Shown here: piece by piece, positions 50,718-58,355 of the stretch
Numbering within the stretch: position 1 is the stretch's first letter
Layout: each line of letters opens with the position of its first letter
Assembly (NCBI GenBank): GCA_964498755.1
Contig: CAZCIB010000006.1
Span: forward strand, 1-64,000
Reading direction: 5' to 3'
Length of the DNA stretch: 64,000 bases
DNA from: RZZS01 sp964498755
Lineage (GTDB): Bacteria; Pseudomonadota; Alphaproteobacteria; Micavibrionales; Micavibrionaceae
The notes under the pieces: generated by a model
Told to the model about the DNA's origin: nothing
Seen by the model: the letters and a program-made list of their open reading frames with translations, nothing else
Database searches by the model: none
Position numbers and translations under genes: made by a program

Positions 50718-50741
50718 TCCCGCGCGCGCGTGGGGGAGCCA

Positions 50742-53270
50742 ATGGACGGGATAGAGAGCTATCTGCCAAGCCTGCCCGATTATATCGTCGGCGTTTATAA
50801 AGGCAAAAACAGGGATAACGAGCCTCAGTTCGATTTTGCGGACGCGGACAAGGCTTTTGATTCGTTCTCGATTTATATCCCCAAAAGAGAGGCAAACGCG
50901 GCAAAGAAAAAAGGCTTTACGAACCCGCTTGAACCTGGTCAAAGCGTTCTTTTAAAAAAGCGCCGCCAGCGGCAAGGTCCGGGCGGAACCCCTGAGTTTG
51001 AATTCGCTCTCGCGGAAGCGGAATACCGTGATGAGGGCATAATTCTTGAAGGGGAACTTCACGATCTTTATGGCGAGCGAGTCCTGAAAGTAGACGGCGG
51101 AGACCGCCCCCGTTTTTTACCCTTATCCGGTGAACTGACACGAAACTGCGCCTTCGACAATTTCAGGTTCGGAGACCGGGTTCAGGTTGTTATTCCTTAT
51201 GACTCGGACATCTCGAATGTTTGCGGGCATATCGATTCGCTTGTTATCTCCCCGGAGCAGACCGTATCCGCGCTCAGCCGCTACGTCATGCGCAGTTACG
51301 GCATAAAGCCGGATTACCCGGACGAGATTGCTCAGGAAGCCAGAGCAGCTCTTGAAAGCCCGGCGCGCGAAAATCTGCCGCGCAAGGATATGCGGCATGT
51401 CTTCTTTGGCACGGTGGACGATGAAAACGCCAGCGTTTTTGACGATGCGCTCGGCATGGAGGACGATCCGCATCTGCCGGGCGTTAAACAACTTCATATC
51501 GCCTTTCCTGACGCGCTTGGCGCGCTGCCTGAACATTCCCCCTTGTTCAGACAGGCCGACGAACAGATTTTCAGCGCGTTTCTGGCAGGAGAGCAAAAAA
51601 ACCTCTTTCCCGAGGAAATCACTGAAGCCCTCTCGCTTGCGCAAAATCAGGACAGAAAAGCGGTTGTCTATACATTCCGCATTAACGACGCAGGAGAAAT
51701 GGTCGACCGGACAGGCTCTGTTATAAATGACAGAACGCCTGCTTTTGCTCGCGCCGAAATCTCACGGGCATGGATTCGCTCGAGGCTGCGCGCAACGTAT
51801 AAAGGGCTGGATGATTTCTATGATAATAGAACGGCGTTACCGGATGCCGAAGCGCAATGGGCGTCCGATATTTTAGACGCGGCGGAACAGGCGCGCGAAA
51901 GCGCGCTTTTAGACGAACGCAATAAAATCACGATCGACAGGGACTCTTATGCGCCGGTTGTCGAGCAGGGCGAGCTGACCGGCTTCATTAACAAGCGCAA
52001 GACCACCGCCCGGCGCATGATAGAAACGCTTATGACGCTGGCCAACGCGCACAGCTCGCAAATTCTGAACAGCGCCGAGGCGATAGAAAACGCGCGGGAA
52101 CAGGGCAAAACGCTGTTTTATGTCGGCCGTGCCCAGTCCGAGCTTAAAACGATCCTTCCAAAAACCCGGCAAAGGCTTGAAAAGCTTGGGTTTGAAGACT
52201 TGCCTGAAAACAGTGACTGGTCCGCTCAGGACATAATGGAGGTTCTTGATAAAGCGAACTCGGATGAGAGGCTTCAATCAGCTATTGACTGCTTCCTTCC
52301 CGGGGTCATCTCGCCCGGATTTTACACGGCTTTTGTTCCGCTGCCCGGTTTAGCGCATGGCGGGCAATTCCGGCACGCCAGCGCCGGGCAGGATTTCCCG
52401 CTCGCGCAAGTGTCCTCGCCGCTCTGGAACGGGACCTGCTTGATAAATATGCGGCAGGTTCTGGCCGCGCTTGAACTCGGAGAAAAATGCCTGCCCTACG
52501 AGGAAGAATATCACCGCGATTTCGCCAAACGCGCAACGGATACCTACAGACAAAGGCGCGAAATGCAGGCCCGCGACATGGACCTTCAGGCAAAACGAAG
52601 CATCATGCGGGAGGCCGGCAGAAAGCCTGTTAAAGCGGTTATTAAGGACGTCAAGCGCGGCCCGGATGGCAATGATCATCTTTACCTTCAAATAGGCGGC
52701 TGCATATGTCCGGTAGCATTTAATCTGGAGCGGCAGCTTCCGGGCGAAAAGAAGATCACAAAATCAGGCAGGCTCATTCATACCGGATTGCCGGACAGGC
52801 ATCAGATCGGCGCGGAAGTGACTATCATTCCGGACATCGACCTTGAATCCGGACGCATGAGCATTACAGAGCCGCCCCAAAAACCGCCACAGGAATTCAG
52901 GACCAACGCGAGGGATATATCGCGAAAAAACGAAAACAGAGGGGTATGGGCGCGAATTGCGAGCGTGCATAAAGACGGCGTCTGGCTTGAGTTTGAGGGC
53001 GAGAAAATTAAGGGCATGAAAATTAAAGACTACTTTTATAAGGCGACAGGGCCCGTCATACAGGACCGCTTTAAAATCGAGGACAAAAAGTCCGGCAAGG
53101 TTCTCAGTGTTAATGAGAGACTGTATGTAAGCGTAACGCTCGATCCGGATACGCGCGCGGTTAAAAGTCTGAATATTAAAAGCGATAAGACAGTCAATAA
53201 GCTTCTGGCTCAGGCAGGTGTTCAAAGAGCCGAGGCGCCGCCTCGGGAATTATGCCCACATAACCCTTGA
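50742..53270 (+). CDS. RNB-domain paralogue of RNase R with degraded catalytic residues
   Basis: About 842 residues from the ATG at 50742, which has GGGGGAG 5 nt ahead. Segments align with the RNase R next door: RHVFFGTVDDENASVFDDAL with its VTIDGADARDFDDA, FPEEITEALSLAQNQDRKAV with LPEALSNDLCSLRPKENRAC, TTARRMIETLMTLANAHSSQ with LDSHKLIEEFMVLANVAAAS, and FPLAQVSSPLWNGTCLINMR with TRYAHFTSPIRRYADLIVHR. In the first motif one of the four catalytic Asp positions is Val (SVFDD for ARDFDD); in the last the SPIRRYAD catalytic Arg pair is SPLWNGTC. Two S1/OB-like segments follow (VKAVIKDVKRGPDGNDHLYL; GVWARIASVHKDGVWLEFEG). Probably an RNA-binding pseudoenzyme; role unknown. Confidence 0.8.
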   Translation: MDGIESYLPSLPDYIVGVYKGKNRDNEPQFDFADADKAFDSFSIYIPKREANAAKKKGFTNPLEPGQSVLLKKRRQRQGPGGTPEFEFALAEAEYRDEGIILEGELHDLYGERVLKVDGGDRPRFLPLSGELTRNCAFDNFRFGDRVQVVIPYDSDISNVCGHIDSLVISPEQTVSALSRYVMRSYGIKPDYPDEIAQEARAALESPARENLPRKDMRHVFFGTVDDENASVFDDALGMEDDPHLPGVKQLHIAFPDALGALPEHSPLFRQADEQIFSAFLAGEQKNLFPEEITEALSLAQNQDRKAVVYTFRINDAGEMVDRTGSVINDRTPAFARAEISRAWIRSRLRATYKGLDDFYDNRTALPDAEAQWASDILDAAEQARESALLDERNKITIDRDSYAPVVEQGELTGFINKRKTTARRMIETLMTLANAHSSQILNSAEAIENAREQGKTLFYVGRAQSELKTILPKTRQRLEKLGFEDLPENSDWSAQDIMEVLDKANSDERLQSAIDCFLPGVISPGFYTAFVPLPGLAHGGQFRHASAGQDFPLAQVSSPLWNGTCLINMRQVLAALELGEKCLPYEEEYHRDFAKRATDTYRQRREMQARDMDLQAKRSIMREAGRKPVKAVIKDVKRGPDGNDHLYLQIGGCICPVAFNLERQLPGEKKITKSGRLIHTGLPDRHQIGAEVTIIPDIDLESGRMSITEPPQKPPQEFRTNARDISRKNENRGVWARIASVHKDGVWLEFEGEKIKGMKIKDYFYKATGPVIQDRFKIEDKKSGKVLSVNERLYVSVTLDPDTRAVKSLNIKSDKTVNKLLAQAGVQRAEAPPRELCPHNP

Positions 53271-53328
53271 CATTCCCGTAAAAAGGCGGCATTTTCGCGT
53301 TTCTAATTCAGAAAACGAGTGTTGAGAG

Positions 53329-53556
53329 ATGGCAAAAAAAGGCGACGTCGTTAAGGTCAGACTGGTGAGCACGGGCAAAAACGCCAAGGGCGCCCCGACC
53401 GGATTCACGTACTATGTGAAGAAAAACCCGAAAACGATGACGGAAAAAATGAAATTCCGCAAATACGACCCGCGCGCCGTCAACCCCGAGACCGGCAAAA
53501 CCGGCGCGCATGTCTGGTTTGAAGAGAAGAAACTTCCGCCCGCGAAGAAAAATTAA
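53329..53556 (+). CDS. rpmG: 50S ribosomal protein L33, lengthened form
   Basis: 75 residues against the usual ~55. The core VKVRLVSTG...YYVKKNPKTMTEKMKFRKYDP is a normal cysteine-free bL33. The extra residues lie in two places: KNAKGAPT after LVSTG, and AVNPETGKTGAHV before WFEEKKLP. ATG start with GAGAG just upstream. Convergent with pleD, 6 bp apart. Confidence 0.9.
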   Translation: MAKKGDVVKVRLVSTGKNAKGAPTGFTYYVKKNPKTMTEKMKFRKYDPRAVNPETGKTGAHVWFEEKKLPPAKKN

Positions 53557-53562
53557 GCGCGC

Positions 53563-54990
53563 CTACTCGATCATCTGGCGCGTTTCAGTCTCATAATCGT
53601 CAGGGTTCAGCTTCCCGATTCCTTCGAAAAAGACGCAGTTGCGCCCGCCATTCTTGGCGTTGTAAAGCTGTTCGTCCGCGCGTTTCACGACGTCCGCAGG
53701 CTCGTGGCTGCCGCTCTCAATCAGGGCGACGCCCATCGACGTCGTCACGTCAAGCTTGCCTTCCGGCGTTTTGCAGATAAAAGGCTCGCTTGCAATCAGC
53801 GTGCGCAAACGTTCGGCAATAAAGCGCGAACGCTCATCCGTTACGTCGGGAAGAATGACGATAAATTCCTCGCCGCCCCAGCGCGCGACAAGGTCAAAGC
53901 TCCTGACGCTGTCGACCAGCCGTTTCGCAAATTCCTTTAATATCTCGTCGCCTACGTCATGGCCGTAAGTATCGTTAACGCTTTTAAAGTGATCGATATC
54001 AAGCATCAAGATTCCAAGCGACTTGCGGCTTGTTTCGTTTTTGACGAGCAGCTTTTGCAGGTGAACCTCGAGATAACGGCGGTTATAAAGCCCGGTCAGC
54101 GGATCGGTCAGCGCCATCGACAGGCTGATCTCGTAATTCGAGCGCAGACGTTCCTGAAAGCGGCGGCGGCGAACTTGCGTCCGGCAACGGGCCAGTAATT
54201 CATTCCGGTCGACAGGCCGCATGATATAGTCATGCGCGCCGATCTCAAGACCGTGCGCCACGCGCTCAAGATCCACTTCCTCGGCCATCATCAGGATCGG
54301 CACTGAACGCGTGCGTTCATTCGAGCGCAGATGCGAACACAGGCGCAGGCCGTCTTCCTCGCGCAGATTGAGCGAGATAATCATCAGATCAAACCCCTGT
54401 TTCGCAACGGCCTGAATCGCTTCCATGCCGGAGTTAACGCATGTTATCTCATCCTCATCAACTTTCAGCGTTTCCCGTATCTTTTCCTGCTCAAAAGCCT
54501 GATCCTCAACAATCAGGACCGCCGCCTTTTCAACAGGCTCGTCCATCACATTGGCCTGCTCTCCACCCACGCCCAGCTGCGAAGCCGTGTTCTCACGCAC
54601 CCGCCATTCATCCACCGTCATTTTTAATCTGACCAGAGAGCGCACGCGCGCCATCAGCGCCGTATCGTTGACCGGCTTGCTCAGGAAATCATCCGCACCC
54701 GCCTCCAGTCCCCGCACCCTGTCATGCGGGTCCGTCAGCGCCGTTACCATGACAACCGGGATATGCGCGCATTCCGGATTGCCCTTGATTTTTTCGCAAA
54801 CCTCGAAACCGTCCATGCCCGGCATCATGACGTCAAGCAGGACCATGTCAGGTTGCTCGCTCGCCACTTTCTCAAGCGCCTCCTCACCGCTGGTCGCGGT
54901 GAGAACGTCATAGTACTCGCTGCTCAACTTGGCCTCGAGCAATTTCACATTGGGCAAAATATCGTCAACCACAAGTATTCTTGCCGACAT
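53563..54990 (-). CDS. pleD: PleD-type response regulator / diguanylate cyclase (Rec-Rec-GGDEF)
   Basis: About 475 residues from the ATG at 54990. First receiver domain: ARILVVDDILPNVKLLEAKL with phospho-Asp in MVLLDVMMPGMDGFEV. The second receiver (VLIVEDQAFEQEKIRETL) lacks the Asp context (LMIISLNLREEDGL), so it is an adaptor, as in Caulobacter PleD. GGDEF domain: DPLTGLYNRRYLEVHL, LDIDHFKSVNDTYGHDVGDE and ARWGGEEFIVILP, with inhibitory RSFD five residues before. Links cell-cycle phosphorylation to cyclic di-GMP. Downstream of divK by 31 bp. Confidence 0.95.
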   Translation of the reverse strand: MSARILVVDDILPNVKLLEAKLSSEYYDVLTATSGEEALEKVASEQPDMVLLDVMMPGMDGFEVCEKIKGNPECAHIPVVMVTALTDPHDRVRGLEAGADDFLSKPVNDTALMARVRSLVRLKMTVDEWRVRENTASQLGVGGEQANVMDEPVEKAAVLIVEDQAFEQEKIRETLKVDEDEITCVNSGMEAIQAVAKQGFDLMIISLNLREEDGLRLCSHLRSNERTRSVPILMMAEEVDLERVAHGLEIGAHDYIMRPVDRNELLARCRTQVRRRRFQERLRSNYEISLSMALTDPLTGLYNRRYLEVHLQKLLVKNETSRKSLGILMLDIDHFKSVNDTYGHDVGDEILKEFAKRLVDSVRSFDLVARWGGEEFIVILPDVTDERSRFIAERLRTLIASEPFICKTPEGKLDVTTSMGVALIESGSHEPADVVKRADEQLYNAKNGGRNCVFFEGIGKLNPDDYETETRQMIE

Positions 54991-55021
54991 TGGCAAACGC
55001 GCCTTTCAAGTTAGGGTCGGA

Positions 55022-55387
55022 TTATTGCAGGTATTTTTGAATGACCTCGATAAATCTGCTTACGGATATCGGCTTTGAGATATAGTCCTCGCAGCCGCCA
55101 TCCCGGATTTTCTGCTCGTCGCCCTTCATGGCGAAAGCCGTAACGGCGATTACCGGGATATCCTTAAGCTCCTCGTCATCTTTCAGCCATTGCGTAACCT
55201 CAAGACCTGAAACCTCCGGAAGCTGAATGTCCATCAGGATTAGATCGGGCTTTTCAGTTCGCGCCAGATCGACAACCCCGACGCCTGACCTCGCTTCAAC
55301 CGTATCGACGCCGTGCGCCTCCAGAAGATCATGGAAGAGCTTCATATTCAGTTCATTATCCTCAACGATCAGGACCTTCTTGCCCAT
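55022..55387 (-). CDS. divK: Single-domain response regulator DivK
   Basis: 121 residues, one receiver domain: KKVLIVEDNELNMKLFHDLL, phospho-Asp in DLILMDIQLPEVSGLEVT, conserved Thr in PVIAVTAFAMKGDE and Lys in EDYISKPISVSRFIE. In alphaproteobacteria DivK controls the DivJ/PleC kinases and cell fate. The adjacency to pleD on one transcript is the classical arrangement. Confidence 0.95.
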   Translation of the reverse strand: MGKKVLIVEDNELNMKLFHDLLEAHGVDTVEARSGVGVVDLARTEKPDLILMDIQLPEVSGLEVTQWLKDDEELKDIPVIAVTAFAMKGDEQKIRDGGCEDYISKPISVSRFIEVIQKYLQ

Positions 55388-55497
55388 TTATGCCGTACTC
55401 TTTCGCTCCGTTTTTAACCTTGCTCTACTATCGCAACTTTCCCCGAGCGTTTCAAACATGGATAGCTTTTTCTGCGCCCCCCGCAGATTTAAAAAAA

Positions 55498-56508
55498 TCA
55501 GTTTTCCTCACTGCAGCCCGTTGCGTCGAGCGGCTCGAGAGCGACCAGATCCTGGGAAATTGTAAAGTCGTCATATTCAATAAGCATATGACTGATAACG
55601 CCATTATCATGAAACACCAGGGACATCTCATAGTCAGAAGATTCATTATCTTCAAAAACCGGGAAAAACGCGAGGCGCACGTGACGCGCGGGCGTGTTGA
55701 TCAATGAAAGATCGAGATCGCCGGATCCGTCGACATGCGCCATCGCATTCGCCTCGTCACCGATAAAAGCATTGATCATGACAGGGCCCTCGTCGTCGCT
55801 GCCATCGAAAACCGTGGCGGTGAAAAATCTTTCGCCCTCTTCGATTGCCCGTTTGACAGCTTTTGTGTGCGCCATTGGAAACATCGTCCCGGCGGGCAGG
55901 TCATAAACCAGGCCCTCCGGCTTCGTATAAACGACCTGCCCCTCACCATCTTCACGGATTTCGGCGCGCCCGCGGTACTCCTCATAGATTTCCCCGTCTC
56001 TTTTGCGCCGCGATGAAAAGTCAAAGCTTTTGCCGTCAAAGGGCTCGAAGGTTGAAAAATCGCTCGTAATGCGCATCGCCGGCGTATCCGCGTATTCGTA
56101 AAGCAGCTTGAAACGGTGATCGGTAATCCAGGCCTCGCAGCTCAGCTCCCATTTGAAAAACATCTGCCCGCTGATATTGACGATCTGCGCGCCGCCATGC
56201 GTCGCAACGAGATTGATCTCGTATAGCGCTTTATGCGGCACAAAGCCCGCCGGGCTTTCCGCTGCGGGCTTCGCTGTTTTTGTCCGCTCTTCCGGCGCAT
56301 CGCTCTCAACAGCAGCTTCGGGCTGTTCCGTCCGTGCAGCCTGTTCGTCCACGGCCGTATCCAGCGACCTTTCAGGCTCCTTGCCCGCAGGCTGCTGGAT
56401 AATATACAGGAGTCCGCCGATGATGATGGCTGCGGCGACAAGTAGCAAAGGTCTTTGGTATTTTTTGAGCTGATCCATGTGTCTTCTGTTCATCTTTTGC
56501 ATTGTCAT
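55498..56508 (-). CDS. EipB-type cell-envelope integrity protein (DUF1849)
   Basis: 336 residues: membrane anchor RPLLLVAAAIIIGGLLYIIQ near residue 20, a Glu/Ala/Pro linker, then the periplasmic domain beginning FVPHKALYEINLVATHGGAQ. Further family features are GQMFFKWELSCEAWITDHRF, SDFSTFEPFDGKSFDF, and a Cys four residues from the end (ATGCSEEN). In Brucella EipB, two Cys form a disulphide in a spiral beta structure; the two Cys here (ELSCEAW and TGCS) are in matching places. Needed for envelope stability in related bacteria. The N-terminal anchor and linker are longer than a simple signal peptide. Confidence 0.85.
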   Translation of the reverse strand: MTMQKMNRRHMDQLKKYQRPLLLVAAAIIIGGLLYIIQQPAGKEPERSLDTAVDEQAARTEQPEAAVESDAPEERTKTAKPAAESPAGFVPHKALYEINLVATHGGAQIVNISGQMFFKWELSCEAWITDHRFKLLYEYADTPAMRITSDFSTFEPFDGKSFDFSSRRKRDGEIYEEYRGRAEIREDGEGQVVYTKPEGLVYDLPAGTMFPMAHTKAVKRAIEEGERFFTATVFDGSDDEGPVMINAFIGDEANAMAHVDGSGDLDLSLINTPARHVRLAFFPVFEDNESSDYEMSLVFHDNGVISHMLIEYDDFTISQDLVALEPLDATGCSEEN

Positions 56509-56767
56509 GATAGGAGATTAACGTCTGGTAAAAAAGAGAATTCAGGCCAGTCTTTCAAATGATCCGTCCCGCTGAGGAAAACTCTGCCGCGACTGAACCG
56601 GAAGAAAATGCCCCGGTCAACGTTTCAATGGCCGGATTTTCCGGGTCGCCGCGAAGTGTGAAATTTTATCCCGCTGTTATTACAGGAAAAAATTTTTTTT
56701 GCCATATGTGGCACGCCTTTCGCACCTTTACCCGCAGAACAACGGCAAAAAAATACGGGTCGAACGC

Positions 56768-57409
56768 ATGAACAACACGGAACAGAGAGCATTCGCCGGG
56801 CTGCCAGGTTTTTTACCGGCTCATCAAGCCATGGCGGACGCAATGCTGGCGCAACTGGAAACGGCGGACAGGAAAATGAACGACCTGAAACGCCGCATCG
56901 CAAAGCTTGAGAAGCTGGCCACGACGGACGAACTCACCGGCCTGACCAATCGCCGCGGCTTCGACGAGGCCTTCAGCAAGGAGCTCGGCAAGGTCGAGCG
57001 CGGCGTCGCCAAAGGCGGCGTTCTGCTGCTGATCGATATCGATAATTTCAAGATGATCAACGACACTTACGGCCATGCGGCGGGCGACGCGGCGCTGCAG
57101 ATGGTCGCGCGGACGCTGCGCTCGCGTATCCGCTACATCGATACGGCCGCGCGCATGGGCGGCGACGAGTTCGTGGTGATTCTCTCCGGCGCGGACAAAC
57201 ACCTGACAACCAAACGCGCCCAGCAACTGGCGTGGCTGCTGAGCCGTCAGACCCTGCAATGGAAAGATGAAACAATTACCGTCCGCTCAAGCGTCGGCAT
57301 GCGCAGCTTCGGCCAGGGCGAACAGGCCGAACAGATTTACATCGATACCGACGCTGCGCTTTACGCCAGCAAGGAAAGCCGGAAAGAACAAATGGAGGAA
57401 GCGATGTAA
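56768..57409 (+). CDS. Soluble diguanylate cyclase
   Basis: 213 residues from the ATG at 56768 (MNNTEQRAFAGL). A short helical N-terminus with a coiled-coil stretch (LETADRKMNDLKRRIAKLEK) leads into a GGDEF domain: TTDELTGLTNRRGFDEAF, LIDIDNFKMINDTYGHAAGD, ARMGGDEFVVIL, inhibitory site RYID five residues before GGDEF. No sensor or membrane segment. Divergent from eipB; it ends at a strong terminator. The frame extends upstream to a TTG at 56699 through a T-rich tract and is not used. Confidence 0.9.
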   Translation: MNNTEQRAFAGLPGFLPAHQAMADAMLAQLETADRKMNDLKRRIAKLEKLATTDELTGLTNRRGFDEAFSKELGKVERGVAKGGVLLLIDIDNFKMINDTYGHAAGDAALQMVARTLRSRIRYIDTAARMGGDEFVVILSGADKHLTTKRAQQLAWLLSRQTLQWKDETITVRSSVGMRSFGQGEQAEQIYIDTDAALYASKESRKEQMEEAM

Positions 57410-57416
57410 AAGGCGG

Positions 57417-57510
57417 TCGGTTGTCAGTTGTCGGTAAAGTAACAACTGACAACCGACAACTGATAACTGACAACTGACAACTGACAACCGACAACCGACA
57501 ACCGACAACC
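57417..57510. repeat. Heptamer array hairpin, nine ACAACYG-type units
   Basis: From 57442 nine consecutive 7 bp units read ACAACTG, ACAACCG, ACAACTG, ATAACTG, ACAACTG, ACAACTG, ACAACCG, ACAACCG, ACAACCG and a partial tenth. Upstream (57417-57434) is the inverse GTCGGTTGTCAGTTGTCGG, so the array can fold back. No spacers, so this is not CRISPR. Confidence 0.85.
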
Positions 57511-57570
57511 TTTTCCCCGTCCGTCTTCGCCTCACACCCTGACCGTAAGCCCAAACGAAGACGGACAAAC

Positions 57571-57628
57571 CCGCGAAAGAGCCCGGACCGACCCCTCCTC
57601 CAATCACCGGTCCGGGCTTTTTTCGCGG
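57571..57628 (+). terminator. Rho-independent terminator after the diguanylate cyclase gene
   Basis: Stem AGCCCGGACCG/CGGTCCGGGCT (57580-57590 and 57608-57618) followed by TTTTT, extended by an outer CCGCGAAA/TTTCGCGG pairing. Strong bidirectional-looking terminator. Confidence 0.85.
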
Positions 57629-57695
57629 AAAGCGTTCTCCATTTGCTTTTCCCCTAATTTCCGTTTTACAAATTCCGCGCTTGAATGACTTTACG

Positions 57696-57724
57696 TTGAC
57701 ATCCTGAATTAATGTATATACAAT
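57696..57724 (+). promoter_or_regulatory. Promoter and palindromic operator of the second brnTA, leaderless transcript
   Basis: TTGACA (57696-57701), exactly 17 bp, TACAAT (57719-57724). The expected transcript start (about 57731) falls on the brnT ATG at 57729-57731, and there is no ribosome site. The palindrome TGTATATACA (57713-57722) overlaps the -10 element, a fitting place for BrnA repression. Confidence 0.75.
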
Positions 57725-57728
57725 AAAC

Positions 57729-57998
57729 ATGATTGAGATTGAATACGACCCGGAGAAAAACGAAGCGAACAAGTCCTGTCACGGGCTGGCTTTTGAGGAT
57801 GTATACAAGCTTGACTGGAATAACGCTCTTTATAAGGTTGACGGACGCAAGGATTATGGAGAGAGACGGTTTCAAACTTTTGTACGGGATGAAGACGGCA
57901 AACCCTTCGTCGTCGTTTTTACGCTCCGCAACGACAGGCTGAGGATTATAAGCTTTCGCCGCGCCAGAGAGAAAGAAAGGAAGAAATTCGATGCCTGA
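57729..57998 (+). CDS. brnT: BrnT-type ribonuclease toxin, second copy
   Basis: 89 residues. IEIEYDPEKNEANKSCHGLA starts the fold, followed by DGRKDYGERRFQTFVRDEDG, FVVVFTLRNDRLRIISFRRA and REKERKKF. The C-terminal Arg/Lys motif (ISFRRAREKERKKF) is closer to the family norm than that of the dcw-embedded copy. It overlaps brnA by 8 bp. Translation probably begins on a leaderless mRNA. Confidence 0.9.
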   Translation: MIEIEYDPEKNEANKSCHGLAFEDVYKLDWNNALYKVDGRKDYGERRFQTFVRDEDGKPFVVVFTLRNDRLRIISFRRAREKERKKFDA

Positions 57999-58254
57999 CG
58001 CAACGGACAAAGACAATCCGGAAATCACGGACGCCAGCCAGTTTAATTCGCTGAAGAAAGATTATCCGGAGCTGGCGGAGGCGTTAAAGCGCGGACCCGG
58101 CAGGCCTGTGTCGGATAATCCGAAACAGCCGGTTTACTTGCGGCTTGATCAAGACGTCATCGCGCATTTCAAGGCGGATGGACGCGGATGGCAAACCCGC
58201 ATCAACGAGGCTTTGCGCGTCAGCGCAGGGCTGGATCCTTCCCGCAATGTCTGA
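57991..58254 (+). CDS. brnA: BrnA-type antitoxin, second copy
   Basis: 87 residues. LKRGPGRPVSDNPKQPVYLR then LDQDVIAHFKADGRGWQTRI and NEALRVSAGLDPSRNV match the BrnA ribbon-helix-helix end (KxPVxLRLDxDVxxxFKAxG.GWQTRINxxLR). It differs from the copy at 11687, so the two pairs are unlikely to cross-neutralise. Start codon overlaps the toxin end. Confidence 0.9.
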   Translation: MPDATDKDNPEITDASQFNSLKKDYPELAEALKRGPGRPVSDNPKQPVYLRLDQDVIAHFKADGRGWQTRINEALRVSAGLDPSRNV

Positions 58255-58355
58255 CGTTCCTTTATCTGTATCTTCTCAGAACTCCATTTGCTTTTCGCCG
58301 GATTTCCGTTTAATGGATTCCTTATTGGGCATTGCATGATAGAGGGAGTAAACAC

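Noticed and set aside
57417..57510. CRISPR-like array
   Set aside because: Units are 7 bp and contiguous with no unique spacers; no cas genes in the window.
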